Shown: positions 46,201 to 58,529 of the stretch, in pieces
Layout of the letters: every line of letters begins with the position of its first letter
How positions within the stretch are numbered: the first letter of the stretch is position 1
Assembly: GCA_963855995.1 (NCBI GenBank)
Contig: OY979718.1
Location: forward strand, 43,087,559 to 43,151,558
Reading direction: 5' to 3'
Source of the DNA: Muricea muricata
Lineage: Eukaryota; Cnidaria; Anthozoa; Malacalcyonacea; Plexauridae
DNA length: 64,000 bases
The notes under the pieces: model-generated
Seen by the model: the letters and a program-made list of their open reading frames with translations, nothing else
Database searches by the model: none
What the model was told of the DNA's origin: nothing
Made by a program: the position numbers and the translations under genes

Positions 46201-46735
46201 ATTAAATAAACAAAAGTGGGAACACAGTAACAATGCATCGTTACTTATGCTAATTTTGATGCCTATGCATGAAACTTTGGTCCAATAAGAATGCCAAAGA
46301 ATTATGATCGTAGATGGTCCTAAACATAGCCACTCTTTTTTTTTTTTTGAGGGAAACCGGAGGACCCGGAGAAAAACCCTCTTACCTGAGCCCTTCAGAT
46401 CACCAATTCTGACGTCTTCTTTTTTCGATCTTTTCTCTTTTTTTATTTTTCCCCCTTACTTTCTTTTTTCGATTATTTCCTTTATCCTATTTTTTTTATT
46501 TACTTCTTCCACACATCACTTCAAAAATGCCAATGCTGCAGTTTAAAACTGTCAGTATCTCCAATATTATCTTGCACCGCCATTTTGTGTTTGTTTTTTT
46601 TTTCCGGCACCGACATTTTCTCTTTTCGACAATCTGGTACGGCATGTTCTGTTTTTCGGATTGTCGGCACCGCTATCTTTTGTTTTTCTCCCGAGATCAC
46701 AGAACCCCTAATGCCTGATGGTCTGTATATCTGAA
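43270..46735. other. AT-rich region without recognised gene
   Basis: Contains a short interspersed repeat (TCGCAACTTCACA units, 45,060-45,118), a small inverted-repeat element at 45,189-45,341 (CTAGGAGGTGAACTA ends), and pyrimidine-rich sequence at 46,320-46,700 with a roughly 50-bp imperfect GGCACCG-containing repeat. Nothing coding is supportable. Confidence 0.5.
45189..45341. mobile_element. Small inverted-repeat element, 153 bp
   Basis: CTAGGAGGTGAACTA at the left end and TAGTTCACCTCCTAG at the right end are exact inverses. The flanks AGCTATTGGTCT (45,142) and AGCTATTGATCT (45,341) are similar, hinting at a larger local duplication. Confidence 0.65.
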
Positions 46736-46737
46736 TA

Positions 46738-46850
46738 TGTTTCAGAAGACAAACTTTTCATGTGCCAAATATAATACAAAGGAATTGAAACTTTGCTTTA
46801 ACTCGTCTGCATTAAGTTTGGCACATGTAAAGTTCGACGTCTGAAACAAC
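46738..46850. mobile_element. Palindromic MITE, about 112 bp
   Basis: TGTTTCAGAAGACAAACTTT...CATGTGCCAAA is inverted as TTTGGCACATGTAAAGTTCGACGTCTGAAACA. It is immediately left of the inverted-repeat element at 46,861. Confidence 0.7.
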
Positions 46851-46860
46851 CTAAGTTAGC

Positions 46861-47442
46861 AATCTTGGTGGTGATGAACCGAACCATGCAAAGCTTCGTT
46901 TCCATTTAGTCACTAAGTATCCGCACCAAATGTAAATAACTACAGCGAACTTACGACTAAATCAAAAGCAAGCTTAATAAATATCTAAAGTCATGCTTTT
47001 ACAATAAAAAAGACCTAACTGATCATATAGTAGTTCTAGCTAATCACCTGATGATGAACTGTCGTCGACGACACCTGAAACTAAAGCGACGTTAGTACCC
47101 GACCGAACTGGGACTTAAGGGTTGGGGCCCCCATCCCTGGGCCCCTGCCCATACGTTACCAACAAAAGAGGTCCACCAATCCTTCTGTGTCCAACACTCG
47201 CGTACCTGAAACTTACTCCTAGGTACCATTTGTACCGCTTACAATTATATCCTAATTCATGCACTGAAAAATATTAGTAGTTAAACCTGAATAACGTAAA
47301 CTGGTTTTACAGGAACATTGATTTCAAGTAAATATCGTGCCTTTGTGCAATCAATAACTTTTTGTTTGCTCGAAAAGAAATTAAAAGTTATAAATTAGTC
47401 GGATGTTGACATTATTCAGCTTTAACTTTCACCACCAAGATT
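46861..47442. mobile_element. Inverted-repeat element A (AATCYTGGTGGT family)
   Basis: The left end AATCTTGGTGGTG and the right end CACCACCAAGATT are inverted. The last 30 bp (TTATTCAGCTTTAACTTTCACC...) match the right end of the element at 49,497-49,991. A hammerhead-like core lies inside at 47,047. Confidence 0.6.
47047..47095 (+). ncRNA. Hammerhead-like core without stem I
   Basis: CAC-CTGATGA-stem II (TGTCG/CGACA)-T-GAA-ACTAA...TTAGT-A. The core, stem II and a 5-bp stem III are present, but the sequences on either side do not pair as stem I. Possibly a decayed ribozyme. Confidence 0.3.
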
Positions 47443-47449
47443 CGTGAAT

Positions 47450-48745
47450 GAGAGAGCTGTTCATAGAAAGGTATACAACTACCCGAACTTCCCGACGAAG
47501 GACCTCCACTCCGAATCTTCTTTTTCAGTTAGTTGTATCACTCCCAATGTACAGCCCTCTTCCCTAGCTTTTTAAAACCCTTGTAATTCTTCCTTTTTTA
47601 GTTTTTTAATATTTTTAATGAATCGCTCTAGTTTTTTACTTGTAGCCTTTCCCTTTTATTGAGATGTACGCTTTATAACATTTCCCTTTCAAACCTTTTA
47701 TAACATTTCCCTTTTAAACCCTCAATAACCTCTCTTTACTTCGTACTCTCATGAGTTTCATTTTTTGTGCCCTTTGGGTTATTGGGCTAAAAGACAACAG
47801 ATATACAGACCCAGACTCACAAGATCATGCAAGACTTTTTTATCATGCTCATCTATGTATTTCACTTTTTTGGTTTGTGGAGAGTTAACTAATCAGGTCA
47901 TATCATACGAGGCGTAATGATTGTTTGTCTGGATGAAAACTGTATATGGTAAAAAACGAAATCGTTATAAACATATTCTTCTTGTTTTGTTATTTTTCAA
48001 CTTAAAAAATAAAGTTCAGATCATGCAGTTAAAGTTAAAATGAAATTGTCACACCAAACATGATATTACCTTAACTCCAACAAACCTTATAAACCCTTTA
48101 TAACTATCAGTTTAATCCATCCATACATGCATACAAACACTGTTTGCCATAGCGTTAAGTAAGTGGCAGCTGGGAGCTATTAAATTTTGCTTTTTTTATT
48201 GGTAAAAAAAGGATAGTAAATCATATTTTGCGTGCGTCTCTAATTAAAAAGGTTCGATTTCAAGTAAAGAAAAGAGAAAGGATCTGATAGATTAAACTTT
48301 TTTAAAGGGTTTATAAAGCCAAACATTAAGACGTAGGACAGCAAATCATCTGATATATTGGCGACTGTGTTCATAAATTTATATGTGCTGTTCCACGATC
48401 ATTGCAATTTATTCTCGGAGGTCCGCATTTTGGCTTGGTTTCTTGGCGCGCACGTTTTTTTTCTTTTGTTTCATTTCATTTTGCATTTGCTTTCGACTGT
48501 TTTGTATATTTTCTGTATTATTTGTGTACACATATATTAATGTTAATTACCAGTTAACATGAAGTTAACTGGCTTTAGCTTGCCCATACCTAGTGTGCGT
48601 ACTGTGTATAGCTGTATTAATAAAACGTGTTACAAATTGTGTGCAAATAAATTGTTATAATAATTGTGTTTTTTAATTTCGATAAATTGCAGTCTTTCAG
48701 CATACAGTTGACCATATTTAAGTAATATAATATATACGTGTCGAT
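47450..48745. other. Unassigned AT-rich sequence
   Basis: No recognisable coding or RNA feature. TTATAACATTTCCCTTT occurs twice near 47,675-47,715, and CCCGACGAAGGACC at 47,491 also occurs inverted at 49,670. Confidence 0.45.
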
Positions 48746-48748
48746 ATA

Positions 48749-49233
48749 CCATGTTTAAGCATTGAATTCTAATGGTGGTTTTATATGGTGCAAGATAATG
48801 TTATTCTATATAGTATATTGGGCAGCTATATGCGACATATTATAATATCAACATAATCATAATACTGATTGTATCGTAATGTGTGCGAGTAGGATATTGT
48901 TAGCTGGGTTCCCTATACTTAGTTGTAGCTAATTTGCACAGTTTATATTTATTTGCTTTATGATTTCATGTGCATGATATATACTATGACTTGATACACG
49001 GAAGGATATAGCCTACTATGTTTAAGCACATAAATTCTCATGATAGTATCAGATGGTAGCTATATAAAATGGTATTATTCTGTATATTGTATAGTGTCAT
49101 AAGAGACATATTAGAATATTAGCAATTATATTATTGCGTGCTGCTAGCATATGTGCCCTACTTATAGTTGTCACTGATTTGCATCAGTTTGTATTTGCTC
49201 TATGATTTCATGTGATATATACCATGACTTGAT
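48749..49233. repeat. Diverged tandem duplication, about 265 and 220 bp units
   Basis: Blocks in the same order in both halves: ATGTTTAAGCA, GACATATTA, TATACTTAGTTG or ACTTATAGTTG, GCTNTATGATTTCATGTG, ATATANNATGACTTGATA. First unit 48,749-49,005, second 49,015-49,233. No coding content. Confidence 0.7.
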
Positions 49234-49496
49234 AGATTTGTTAATACTTGTTCTTCATTTCTTCGTTTTTGTGCCGTTTTAAAACTCGCTTACCAAGCTA
49301 GAGTTGCCGAATAATTTCCGAATGATAGTTAAGCAAATACTCCGAATCCGGAGTATGTTAACTTTCATGTTTTATTTCATGCTCATGTACATGCAAACTA
49401 TGCTAAATCCTGCGCTATATATAGCAACTAAAACTAAGACAGACGAACCTCAAAGAAATCTAAAATTTAATTTAATTTTCCTTGAACTTCGTCGTT

Positions 49497-49991
49497 AATC
49501 CTGGTGGTTGAACAAGGATCTCAGGAAGAAAACCTTTGGAAATAGGGCGAAACCCCTTTCCTCCAGTTGCTTCGAGTGCAATCCAGAAATCTGCCAATTA
49601 TTTTAATTATTTTCCGTGTAAAAACGTCAGATACTTGTTTTTCGAGCATTTCAGGCTCACGCCCTTCAAGGTCCTTCGTCGGGAAGTTAACATAGATGGA
49701 AACTTGCAAATATATAAGATAATTTCCTTACATAAGAGATAGAAACTATCTTTTATGTAGTGAAATATCTTATGAATTTGCAAGATATACCATGACCCAT
49801 TTTTAAACCAAATTTTGGAAAACCAAAGTTGAATAACTTCGAATTCCTTTGTGTTTAATTTTCTACACAGGATTAAACTAAGGTTTGAAACCGGAGTACT
49901 TGGGGAATCATGTTTAACTTCTGTTTTCATAAATATATTTTTAATGTTTGAAAGTCATCAGTTATTCAACTTTAATTTAACCACCAGGATT
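49497..49991. mobile_element. Inverted-repeat element B (AATCYTGGTGGT family)
   Basis: Ends AATCCTGGTGGTT and AACCACCAGGATT. An internal hairpin at 49,703-49,787 (TTGCAAATATATAAGATAAT and its inverse) could fold tightly. Related to the element at 46,861-47,442 at the right end. Confidence 0.6.
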
Positions 49992-50025
49992 CTATATTAA
50001 TTACCTCTTCCGTTTACGTCACCTT

Positions 50026-50158
50026 TAAGTCATCGTCTGTCAGGCATCATCGTTCGTCGGGTATCGTCGTCGTTCGTCGGGCATCGTCCTCATTCGTCGG
50101 GTATCGTCATCATTCATCGGGCATCTTCGTCGCTCATCAGGCATCGTCGTCAGTTACG
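50026..50158. repeat. Minisatellite, roughly 21-bp CGTCGGGYATCGTC units
   Basis: About six imperfect copies of CGTTCGTCGGGTATCGTC-like units, notably GC-richer than the surroundings. Confidence 0.85.
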
Positions 50159-50589
50159 TCATCTTGAATAAATCATAGGACAAACTTCTCTTCATTCTTG
50201 CACAGTTTCCAAAGGACAGCATTCTTGCCATTCTTGCACAGTTTCCATCTCTCTGGGACATCCCTCTTCTTTCTTGAATCTTCCATCACAAAATACGTCA
50301 ACGCATTCATGGTTTCATTTTTTCCTTCTTCTTTTAACTTCATTTCATCTCTTGAACTTGTTTTAAACTTTCATTGCTTCATTGTTAATTTGTTTTAACT
50401 GCTTCTTTTAACTTCGTTGCAGTTAGTTTACAACGTCAGAACGATTCGCGTTTTGAAGATTCTCTTCCCGTACACATTTTCAACCGAACAGGACATATAT
50501 TCTTTATTAATTTGCTATTTACCACATAGCATTAAGCATTGGAAAACACATAGGTGGAAAGGGTAGCCTTAATGTTACATGCAGGTTTT

Positions 50590-53500
50590 ATCATGTACGT
50601 ATTTGACCATTCCGTTATAAATTTGTTCTGTCATGAATAAATACTTGACCCTTCTGTTATAAGTATGGTCTCTTATGAATAAATACTTGAATATTCCTTT
50701 ATAAATATGGTCTCTAATAAAGAAATGTTTGGCCATTTCGTCATAAATATGGCCTCTCATGAATAAGTACTTGACCATTTATTATAAATATGGTCTCTCA
50801 TGAAGAAATACTTGACCATTCCGTTATAAATATGGGCTCTCTTCAAAAATATTTGACTATTCTGTTATAAATGTGGTCTCTCTTCAATAAATATTTGACA
50901 ATGTCGTTATAAATATGGTCTCTCTTGAATAAATATTTGACCATTTCGTTATAAATAAGGTCTCTCATGAAGAAATATTTGACCATTCTCTTACAAATAT
51001 GGTCTCTCATGAATAAGTACTTGACCATTCCGTTATAAAAATGGTCTCTCATGAAGAATTACATGACCATTCCGTTATAAATATGGTCTCTCATGAATAA
51101 GTACTTGACCATTCCGTTATAAATATGGTCTCTCATGAGTAAATACTTGACCATTCTGTTATAAATATGGTCTGTCATGAATAAATACTTGACCATTCCG
51201 CTATAAATATGGTCTGCCATGAATAAGAACTTGACCATTCCGTTATAAATATGGTCTCTCATGACTAAGAACTTGACCATTCCGTTATAAATATGGTCTC
51301 TCATGAATAAGAACTTGACCATTTCGTTATAAATATGGTCTCTCATGAATAAATACTTGAACATTCTGTTATAAATATGGTCTGTCATGAATAAGTACTT
51401 GACCATTCTGTTATAAATATGGTCTCTCATAAATAAGAACTTGACCATTCCGTTATAAATATGGTCTCTCATGAATAAATACTTGACCATTCCGTTATAA
51501 ATATGGTCTCTCATGAATAAGAACTTGACCATTCCGTTATAAACATGGTCTCTCATGAATAAATACTTGACCATTCAGTTATAAATATGGTCTCTCATGA
51601 ATAAATACTTGACCATTCCCTTATAAATATGGTCTCTCATGAATAAGAACTTGACCATTCCGTTATAAACATGGTGTCTCATGAATAAATACTTGACCAT
51701 TCCGTTATAAATATGGTCTCTCATGAACAAGAACTTGACCATTCCGTTATAGATATGGTCTCTCGTGAATAAGAACTTGACCATTCCGTTATAAATATGG
51801 TTTGTCATGAATAAATACTTGACCATAATTACGTTGCAAATATGGTCTCTTTTGAATGAATATTTGACCATTTTGTTATAAATATGGTCTGTCATGAATA
51901 AGAACTTGACCATTCCGTTATAAATATGGTGTCTCATGAATAAGTACTTGACCATTCCGTTATAAATATGGTCTCTCATGAATAAGTACTTGACCATTCC
52001 GTTATAAGTATGGTCTGTCATGAACGACTACTTGACCATTCCATTATAAATATGGTCTCTCATGAATAAAGACTTGACCATTCCTTTATAAATATGGTCT
52101 CATGAATAAGTACTTGACCATTCCGTTATAAAGATGGTCTCTCATGAATAAGTATTTGACCATTCCGTTGTGAATATGGTCTCTCATGAATAAGTACTTG
52201 ACCATTCCGTTATAAATATGGTCTCATGAATAAGTACTTGACCATTCCGTTATAAATATGGTCTCTCATGAATAAGAACTTGACCATTCCGTTATAAATA
52301 TGGTCTCTCATGAATAAATACTTGAACATTCCGTTGTAAATATGGTCTGTCATGAATAAGTACTTGACCATTCTGTTATAAATATGGTCTCCCATGAATA
52401 AGAACTTGACCATTCCGTTATAAATATGGTCTGTCATGAATAAATACTTGAACATTCCGTTATAAATATGGTCTGTCATGAATAAGAACTTGACCATTCC
52501 GTTATAAATATGGTCTCTCATGAATAAGTACTTGACCATTCCGTTATAAATATGGTCTCTCATCAATAAGTACTTGACCATTCCGTTATAAGTATGGTCT
52601 GTCATGAACGACTACTTGACCATTCCATTATAAATATGGTCTCTCATGAATAAAGACTTGACCATTCCTTTATAAATATGGTCTCATGAATAAGTACTTG
52701 ACCATTCCGTTACAAATGTGGTCTCTCATGAATAAGTATTTGACCATTCCGTTATAAATATGGTCTCTAATGAATAAGTACTTGACCATTCCGTTGTAAA
52801 CATGGTCTCTCATGAATAAGTACTTGACCATTCCGTTATAAATATGGTCTCTCATGAATAAGTATTTGACCATTCCGTTATAAATATGGTCTCTCATGAA
52901 TAAGTACTTGACCATTCCGTTGTAAACGTGGTCTCTCATGAATAAGTACTTGACCATTCCGTTATAAATATGGTCTCATGAATAAGTACTTGACCATTCC
53001 GTTATAAGTATGGTCTGTCATGAACGACTACTTGACCATTCCATTATAAATATGGTCTCTCATGAATAAAGACTTGACCATTCCTTTATAAATATGGTCT
53101 CATGAATAAGTACTTGACCATTCCGTTATAAAGATGGTCTCTCATGAATAAGTATTTGACCATTCCGTTGTGAATATGGTCTCTCATGAATAAGTACTTG
53201 ACCATTCCGTTGTAGACGTGGTCTCTCATGAATAAGTACTTGACCATTCCGTTATAAATATGGTCTCATGAATAAGTACTTGACCATTCCGTTATAAATA
53301 TGGTCTCTCATGAATAAGAACTTGACCATTCCGTTATAAATATGGTCTCTCATGAATAAATACTTGAACATTCCGTTGTAAATATGGTCTGTCATGAATA
53401 AGTACTTGACCATTCTGTTATAAATATGGTCTCCCATGAATAAGAACTTGACCATTCCGTTATAAATATGGTCTGTCATGAATAAATACTTGAACATTCC

Positions 53501-55855
53501 GTTATAAATATGGTCTGTCATGAATAAGAACTTGACCATTCCGTTATAAATATGGTCTCTCATGAATAAGTACTTGACCATTCCGTTATAAATATGGTCT
53601 CTCATCAATAAGTACTTGACCATTCCGTTATAAGTATGGTCTGTCATGAACGACTACTTGACCATTCCATTATAAATATGGTCTCTCATGAATAAAGACT
53701 TGACCATTCCTTTATAAATATGGTCTCATGAATAAGTACTTGACCATTCCGTTACAAATGTGGTCTCTCATGAATAAGTATTTGACCATTCCGTTATAAA
53801 TATGGTCTCTAATGAATAAGTACTTGACCATTCCGTTGTAAACATGGTCTCTCATGAATAAGTACTTGACCATTCCGTTATAAATATGGTCTCTCATGAA
53901 TAAGTATTTGACCATTCCGTTATAAATATGGTCTCTCATGAATAAGTACTTGACCATTCCGTTGTAAACGTGGTCTCTCATGAATAAGTACTTGACCATT
54001 CCGTTATAAATATGGTCTCATGAATAAGTACTTGACCATTCCGTTATAAAGATGGTCTCTCATGAATAAGTATTTGACCATTCCGTTGTGAATATGGTCT
54101 CTCATGAATAAGTACTTGACCATTCCGTTGTAGACGTGGTCTCTCATGAATAAGTACTTGACCATTCCGTTATAAATATGGTCTCTCATGAATAAGTACT
54201 TGACCATTCCGTTGTAAACGTGGTCTCTCATGAATAAGTACTTGACCATTCCGTTATAAATATGGTCTCATGAATAAGTACTTGACCATTCCGTTATAAG
54301 TATGGTCTGTCATGAACGACTACTTGACCATTCCATTATAAATATGGTCTCTCATGAATAAAGACTTGACCATTCCTTTATAAATATGGTCTCATGAATA
54401 AGTACTTGACCATTCCGTTATAAAGATGGTCTCTCATGAATAAGTATTTGACCATTCCGTTGTGAATATGGTCTCTCATGAATAAGTACTTGACCATTCC
54501 GTTGTAGACGTGGTCTCTCATGAATAAGTACTTGACCATTCCGTTATAAATATGGTCTCATGAATAAGTACTTGACCATTCCGTTATAAATATGGTCTCT
54601 CATGAATAAGAACTTGACCATTCCGTTATAAATATGGTCTCTCATGAATAAATACTTGAACATTCCGTTGTAAATATGGTCTGTCATGAATAAGTACTTG
54701 ACCATTCTGTTATAAATATGGTCTCCCATGAATAAGAACTTGACCATTCCGTTATAAATATGGTCTGTCATGAATAAATACTTGAACATTCCGTTATAAA
54801 TATGGTCTGTCATGAATAAGAACTTGACCATTCCGTTATAAATATGGTCTCTCATGAATAAGTACTTGACCATTCCGTTGTGAATATGGTCTCTCATGAA
54901 TAAGTACTTGACCATTCCGTTGTAGACGTGGTCTCTCATGAATAAGTACTTGACCATTCCGTTATAAATATGGTCTCATGAATAAGTACTTGACCATTCC
55001 GTTATAAATATGGTCTCTCATGAATAAGAACTTGACCATTCCGTTATAAATATGGTCTCTCATGAATAAATACTTGAACATTCCGTTGTAAATATGGTCT
55101 GTCATGAATAAGTACTTGACCATTCTGTTATAAATATGGTCCCCCATGAATAAGAACTTGACCATTCCGTTATAAATATGGTCTGTCATGAATAAATACT
55201 TGAACATTCCGTTATAAATATGGTCTGTCATGAATAAGAACTTGACCATTCCGTTATAAATATGGTCTCTCATGAATAAGTACTTGACCATTCCGTTATA
55301 AATATGGTCTCTCATCAATAAGTACTTGACCATTCCGTTATAAGTATGGTCTGTCATGAACGACTACTTGACCATTCCATTGTAAATATGGTCTCTCATG
55401 AATAAAGACTTGACCATTCCTTTATAAATATGGTCTCATGAATAAGTACTTGACCATTCCGTTATAAATATGGTCTCTCATGAATAAGTATTTGACCATT
55501 CCGTTATAAATATGGTCTCTCATGAATAAGTACTTGACCATTCCGTTGTAAACATGGTCTCTCATGAATAAGTACTTGACCATTCCGTTATAAATATGGT
55601 CTCATGAATAAGTACTTGACCATTCCGTTATAAATATGGTCTCTCATGAATAAGTATTTGACCATTCCGTTATAAATATGGTCTCTCGTGAATAAGTACT
55701 TGACCATTGCTTTATAAATATGGTCTCTCATGAATAAGTACTTGACCATTCCGTTATAAATATGGTCTCTCATGAATTAATAAGAACTTGACCATTCCGT
55801 TATAAATATGGTGTCTCATGAATAAATACTTGACCATTCTGTTATACGTCTGGAT
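50590..55855. repeat. 42-bp satellite array, about 125 monomers, with higher-order structure
   Basis: The monomer contains TTGACCATTCCGTTATAAAT then ATGGTCTCTCATGAATAAGT. Monomers are most diverged at the left end (50,590-51,060) and nearly identical from 52,000 on. Shortened 38-bp monomers lacking one CTCT recur. Because 42 is a multiple of three, the minus strand shows long open frames repeating MVKYLFMRDHIYNG, which stop only at the short monomers; these are not genes. Blocks of many monomers repeat (for example 52,210-52,957 again at 53,252-53,999, offset 1,042). Confidence 0.97.
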
Positions 55856-56277
55856 TCATGTATATTATATTTGTCCGGCACTTTGTTAGGCATATAGTCT
55901 CAGGTAAATTTGACTTGTTTATATGTACACGATCCATATGGAAAGATGCTGTGCAGGACAGTAACGATACGACATGAATACGACACGACAATACAACAAA
56001 ATAAGATCGCAAGCGCGCGCAATGCAAGTGTGAACCCATTACCACTCCTCCACCACAACCTCACCCCTCATGTCATCGTTGTTTTTCGCCTAACCTAGTT
56101 ATATATTGACGCACTCACTCATTTACTCACTTTCTCTCTCACTCAGAAAAACAACGAGACACGAGTCCATAACAACCACCAAGCACAAAACCCAGAAGCA
56201 TGGAATCGTAGCGCGAACGCAGCGCAGCGCAACACATTTAAAACAACATATACAACAGAACATTGCACAGTACTTCT
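55856..56277. other. Unassigned spacer
   Basis: Between the satellite and the 14-bp minisatellite. Short overlapping ORFs only; nothing supportable. Confidence 0.45.
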
Positions 56278-56440
56278 CCATATACCCATGTCCATGTACC
56301 CATGTCCAAATACCTTTGTCCATATACCTATGTGCATATACCTATGTCCATATACCTTTTCCATGTAGCTATGTGCATATACCTATGTCCATATACCTTT
56401 GTCCATGTACTTTTGACCATGTACCTATATCCATATACCC
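56278..56440. repeat. Minisatellite, 14-bp ATGTCCATATACCT units
   Basis: About 11 imperfect copies. It makes short open frames such as VHIPMSIYLCP. Diverged pieces of the neighbouring 42-bp satellite reappear at 56,470-56,575. Confidence 0.9.
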
Positions 56441-56574
56441 ATGTTGTCCTTTTTGATCATCGACCATTTTCTTATACATATGCATGGTTTTATGAATAAA
56501 TATTTGACTATTTCGTATGGTCTGATCATGAATATATATTTAACCATTTTGTTAAACATATATGGTCTTCCCTA

Positions 56575-58525
56575 TGTCCATATTCGATTGCCTTCGATGA
56601 ACTTCGATTGCCGTCATATATCTTGGCGTGAAAAGTACACTATTGAACTTATCGAATATGATTACAAAAACGATTATTTCACGTCATATATAGTAACTCT
56701 AGTCTCTAGATCTGGTTATAGAACATAGATTGATATATACATATTGATATATATATATATGTCGTCAATAACACATAGGCAATACACGTAATAAATACGG
56801 TATACGTGTATATAACTAGATAATACGTAACAAATATAATAACTAGGTAATATACTTCTATACGTTGTATAACAAGATGTCATTACTATTATTTTTGTTG
56901 ATTAATATTATCATTAAATATTAATTATATCCAACTGTCCGCCAAAGTTTGTGTAGCTAGCATGGCATCGTATGTGAATACCTCTAATAGCAATTAAGTA
57001 TCTGAGAGAAGTGCCCGGGCCATGGGTATATATTTCCAGCACTTAGCACTTTTTTGGTAAATGGTAAAAAATATGGTGCGAAAAAGCCTACTAAAAAATT
57101 TCTTTTGAAAATCAGTGCTTACAGAGTAAGACAACCCCCAAAACACTTCATCAGCCAACGTTCGAATATTTGCACCTGAAAACAATATCATTTAGTTAGA
57201 CATGTACGTGTTTCATTCTTGCTTGGCCATTGCCTATCGTTTTCGATTTCTTTGTTGTTATTATATATTTCTTAAATTATCTTAAGACCTTCATGCACTT
57301 GTATTATTTTGTAAGTAGAAACTAAAAGTCCTAGCGTACAAACGATGAATGGGTATTGCTTACGCCTTACCTGGATGGAATTAACTTTTTGAAACATCAT
57401 CGAGGTAGTTGCGTAAGTATCAGGGCCTAAATAAAGAATAATCCATCATTCCTTGCGCGATGGGATAGAACTTCACAGTTTAGGCTTTTGAAAAGACGTC
57501 AAGTTCCATTGAAATGGCTCGCTAATTAATTTGCACAAGCATGTTTTATGTGCAAAATTTGTTTGTTCAATTTTTTTTACTGGGCTCTCTACTGTTGTAT
57601 TGTTTTTACTTCCAGTAAGTCTCGTTCTAGGATCGACCCTGGCGAGCTCGTCATAGAATATATCAAATTCTTTACCTTTCTTTACCACTTGTACCATGTT
57701 GATACATGTTGTTCACTAAACATTGTAAAAAATAGAGAACTTCAGCATGCAATTATTTTTGAAAGTTTTTGAATGTTGTGAAGAAATCCGCGTAGCCGAA
57801 CCAGTTTTTATCGCGTATCCGCAGTTCTTTATCTGCAGCAGAGCACCAGTAATATATGCTACATACCATTGTAGATTAAGGATACATAGATGTGCAACTG
57901 AGGATATTTCGCCTACGATTTCGCTGTCTCGCTGTCATCAGGTGCTGTTATCTTTTTGAAAGATTTTTTCAAAAAGATACTTAAACACAAGCTGAGGTTC
58001 TCATGCGCACTAATTGCCAAACAATATAAAATATCAAAAATATGAAATATTTTTCTACTGCTAAAACGGATGAAACTGTGTCTCAAATTTTTCTTCTGTA
58101 GACTGTGCGGATGAATTAATCCGAATAATGATTTAATTCAGGGTCTTGGAGGGAGCCGGGTTGGGGGTACTATTGCCTTTTCTCTAAGGATGTACCAAAG
58201 GGGGATCAGCCCCGAATTATTTGAAAATCTGTTTTTTTGACGTTTAAAACCGGATAAAAATGTGGAGGGAGGAAGGGGGAGTTCGAGGTAAACGGAGACC
58301 ACACCACAAGAAAACTTGCAGGAATCTATAGATTCAATTCTTCTTGTAAATTTTTCTGATTAAAATTCCCCCAGAATATTGGAACTTTCATATCATAAGC
58401 TATAGAATTTTCAATTTTTCTCGGTTATTATTCACCGCACCTCTTTCTGCTCCTTCAAAATTAGGCGCCTGGCTAAGCCCCTACATTTCCCATCCCCCAT
58501 TTGACTAAATCCCAGTGTTCAAGTG
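56575..58525. other. AT-rich region; dispersed repeat at 57,335-57,485
   Basis: No gene recognised. 57,335-57,485 is the second copy of the repeat at 12,160-12,375. A CTGATGA (minus strand, about 57,941) with GAAAT nearby resembles a decayed hammerhead but has no pairing stem II. Confidence 0.45.
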
Positions 58526-58529
58526 CACA

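Noticed and set aside
50575-55773. Repeated minus-strand ORFs of MVKYLFMRDHIYNG units
   Set aside because: The 42-bp period makes them open by arithmetic. They stop wherever a 38-bp monomer occurs, have no start context or splice signals, and vary like a satellite rather than a gene.
57900-57950. CTGATGACAGCGAGACAGCGAAAT on the minus strand as a hammerhead (shown here split: CTGATGA, CAGCGAGACAGC, GAAAT)
   Set aside because: The putative stem II halves are direct, not complementary, and stem I does not pair.
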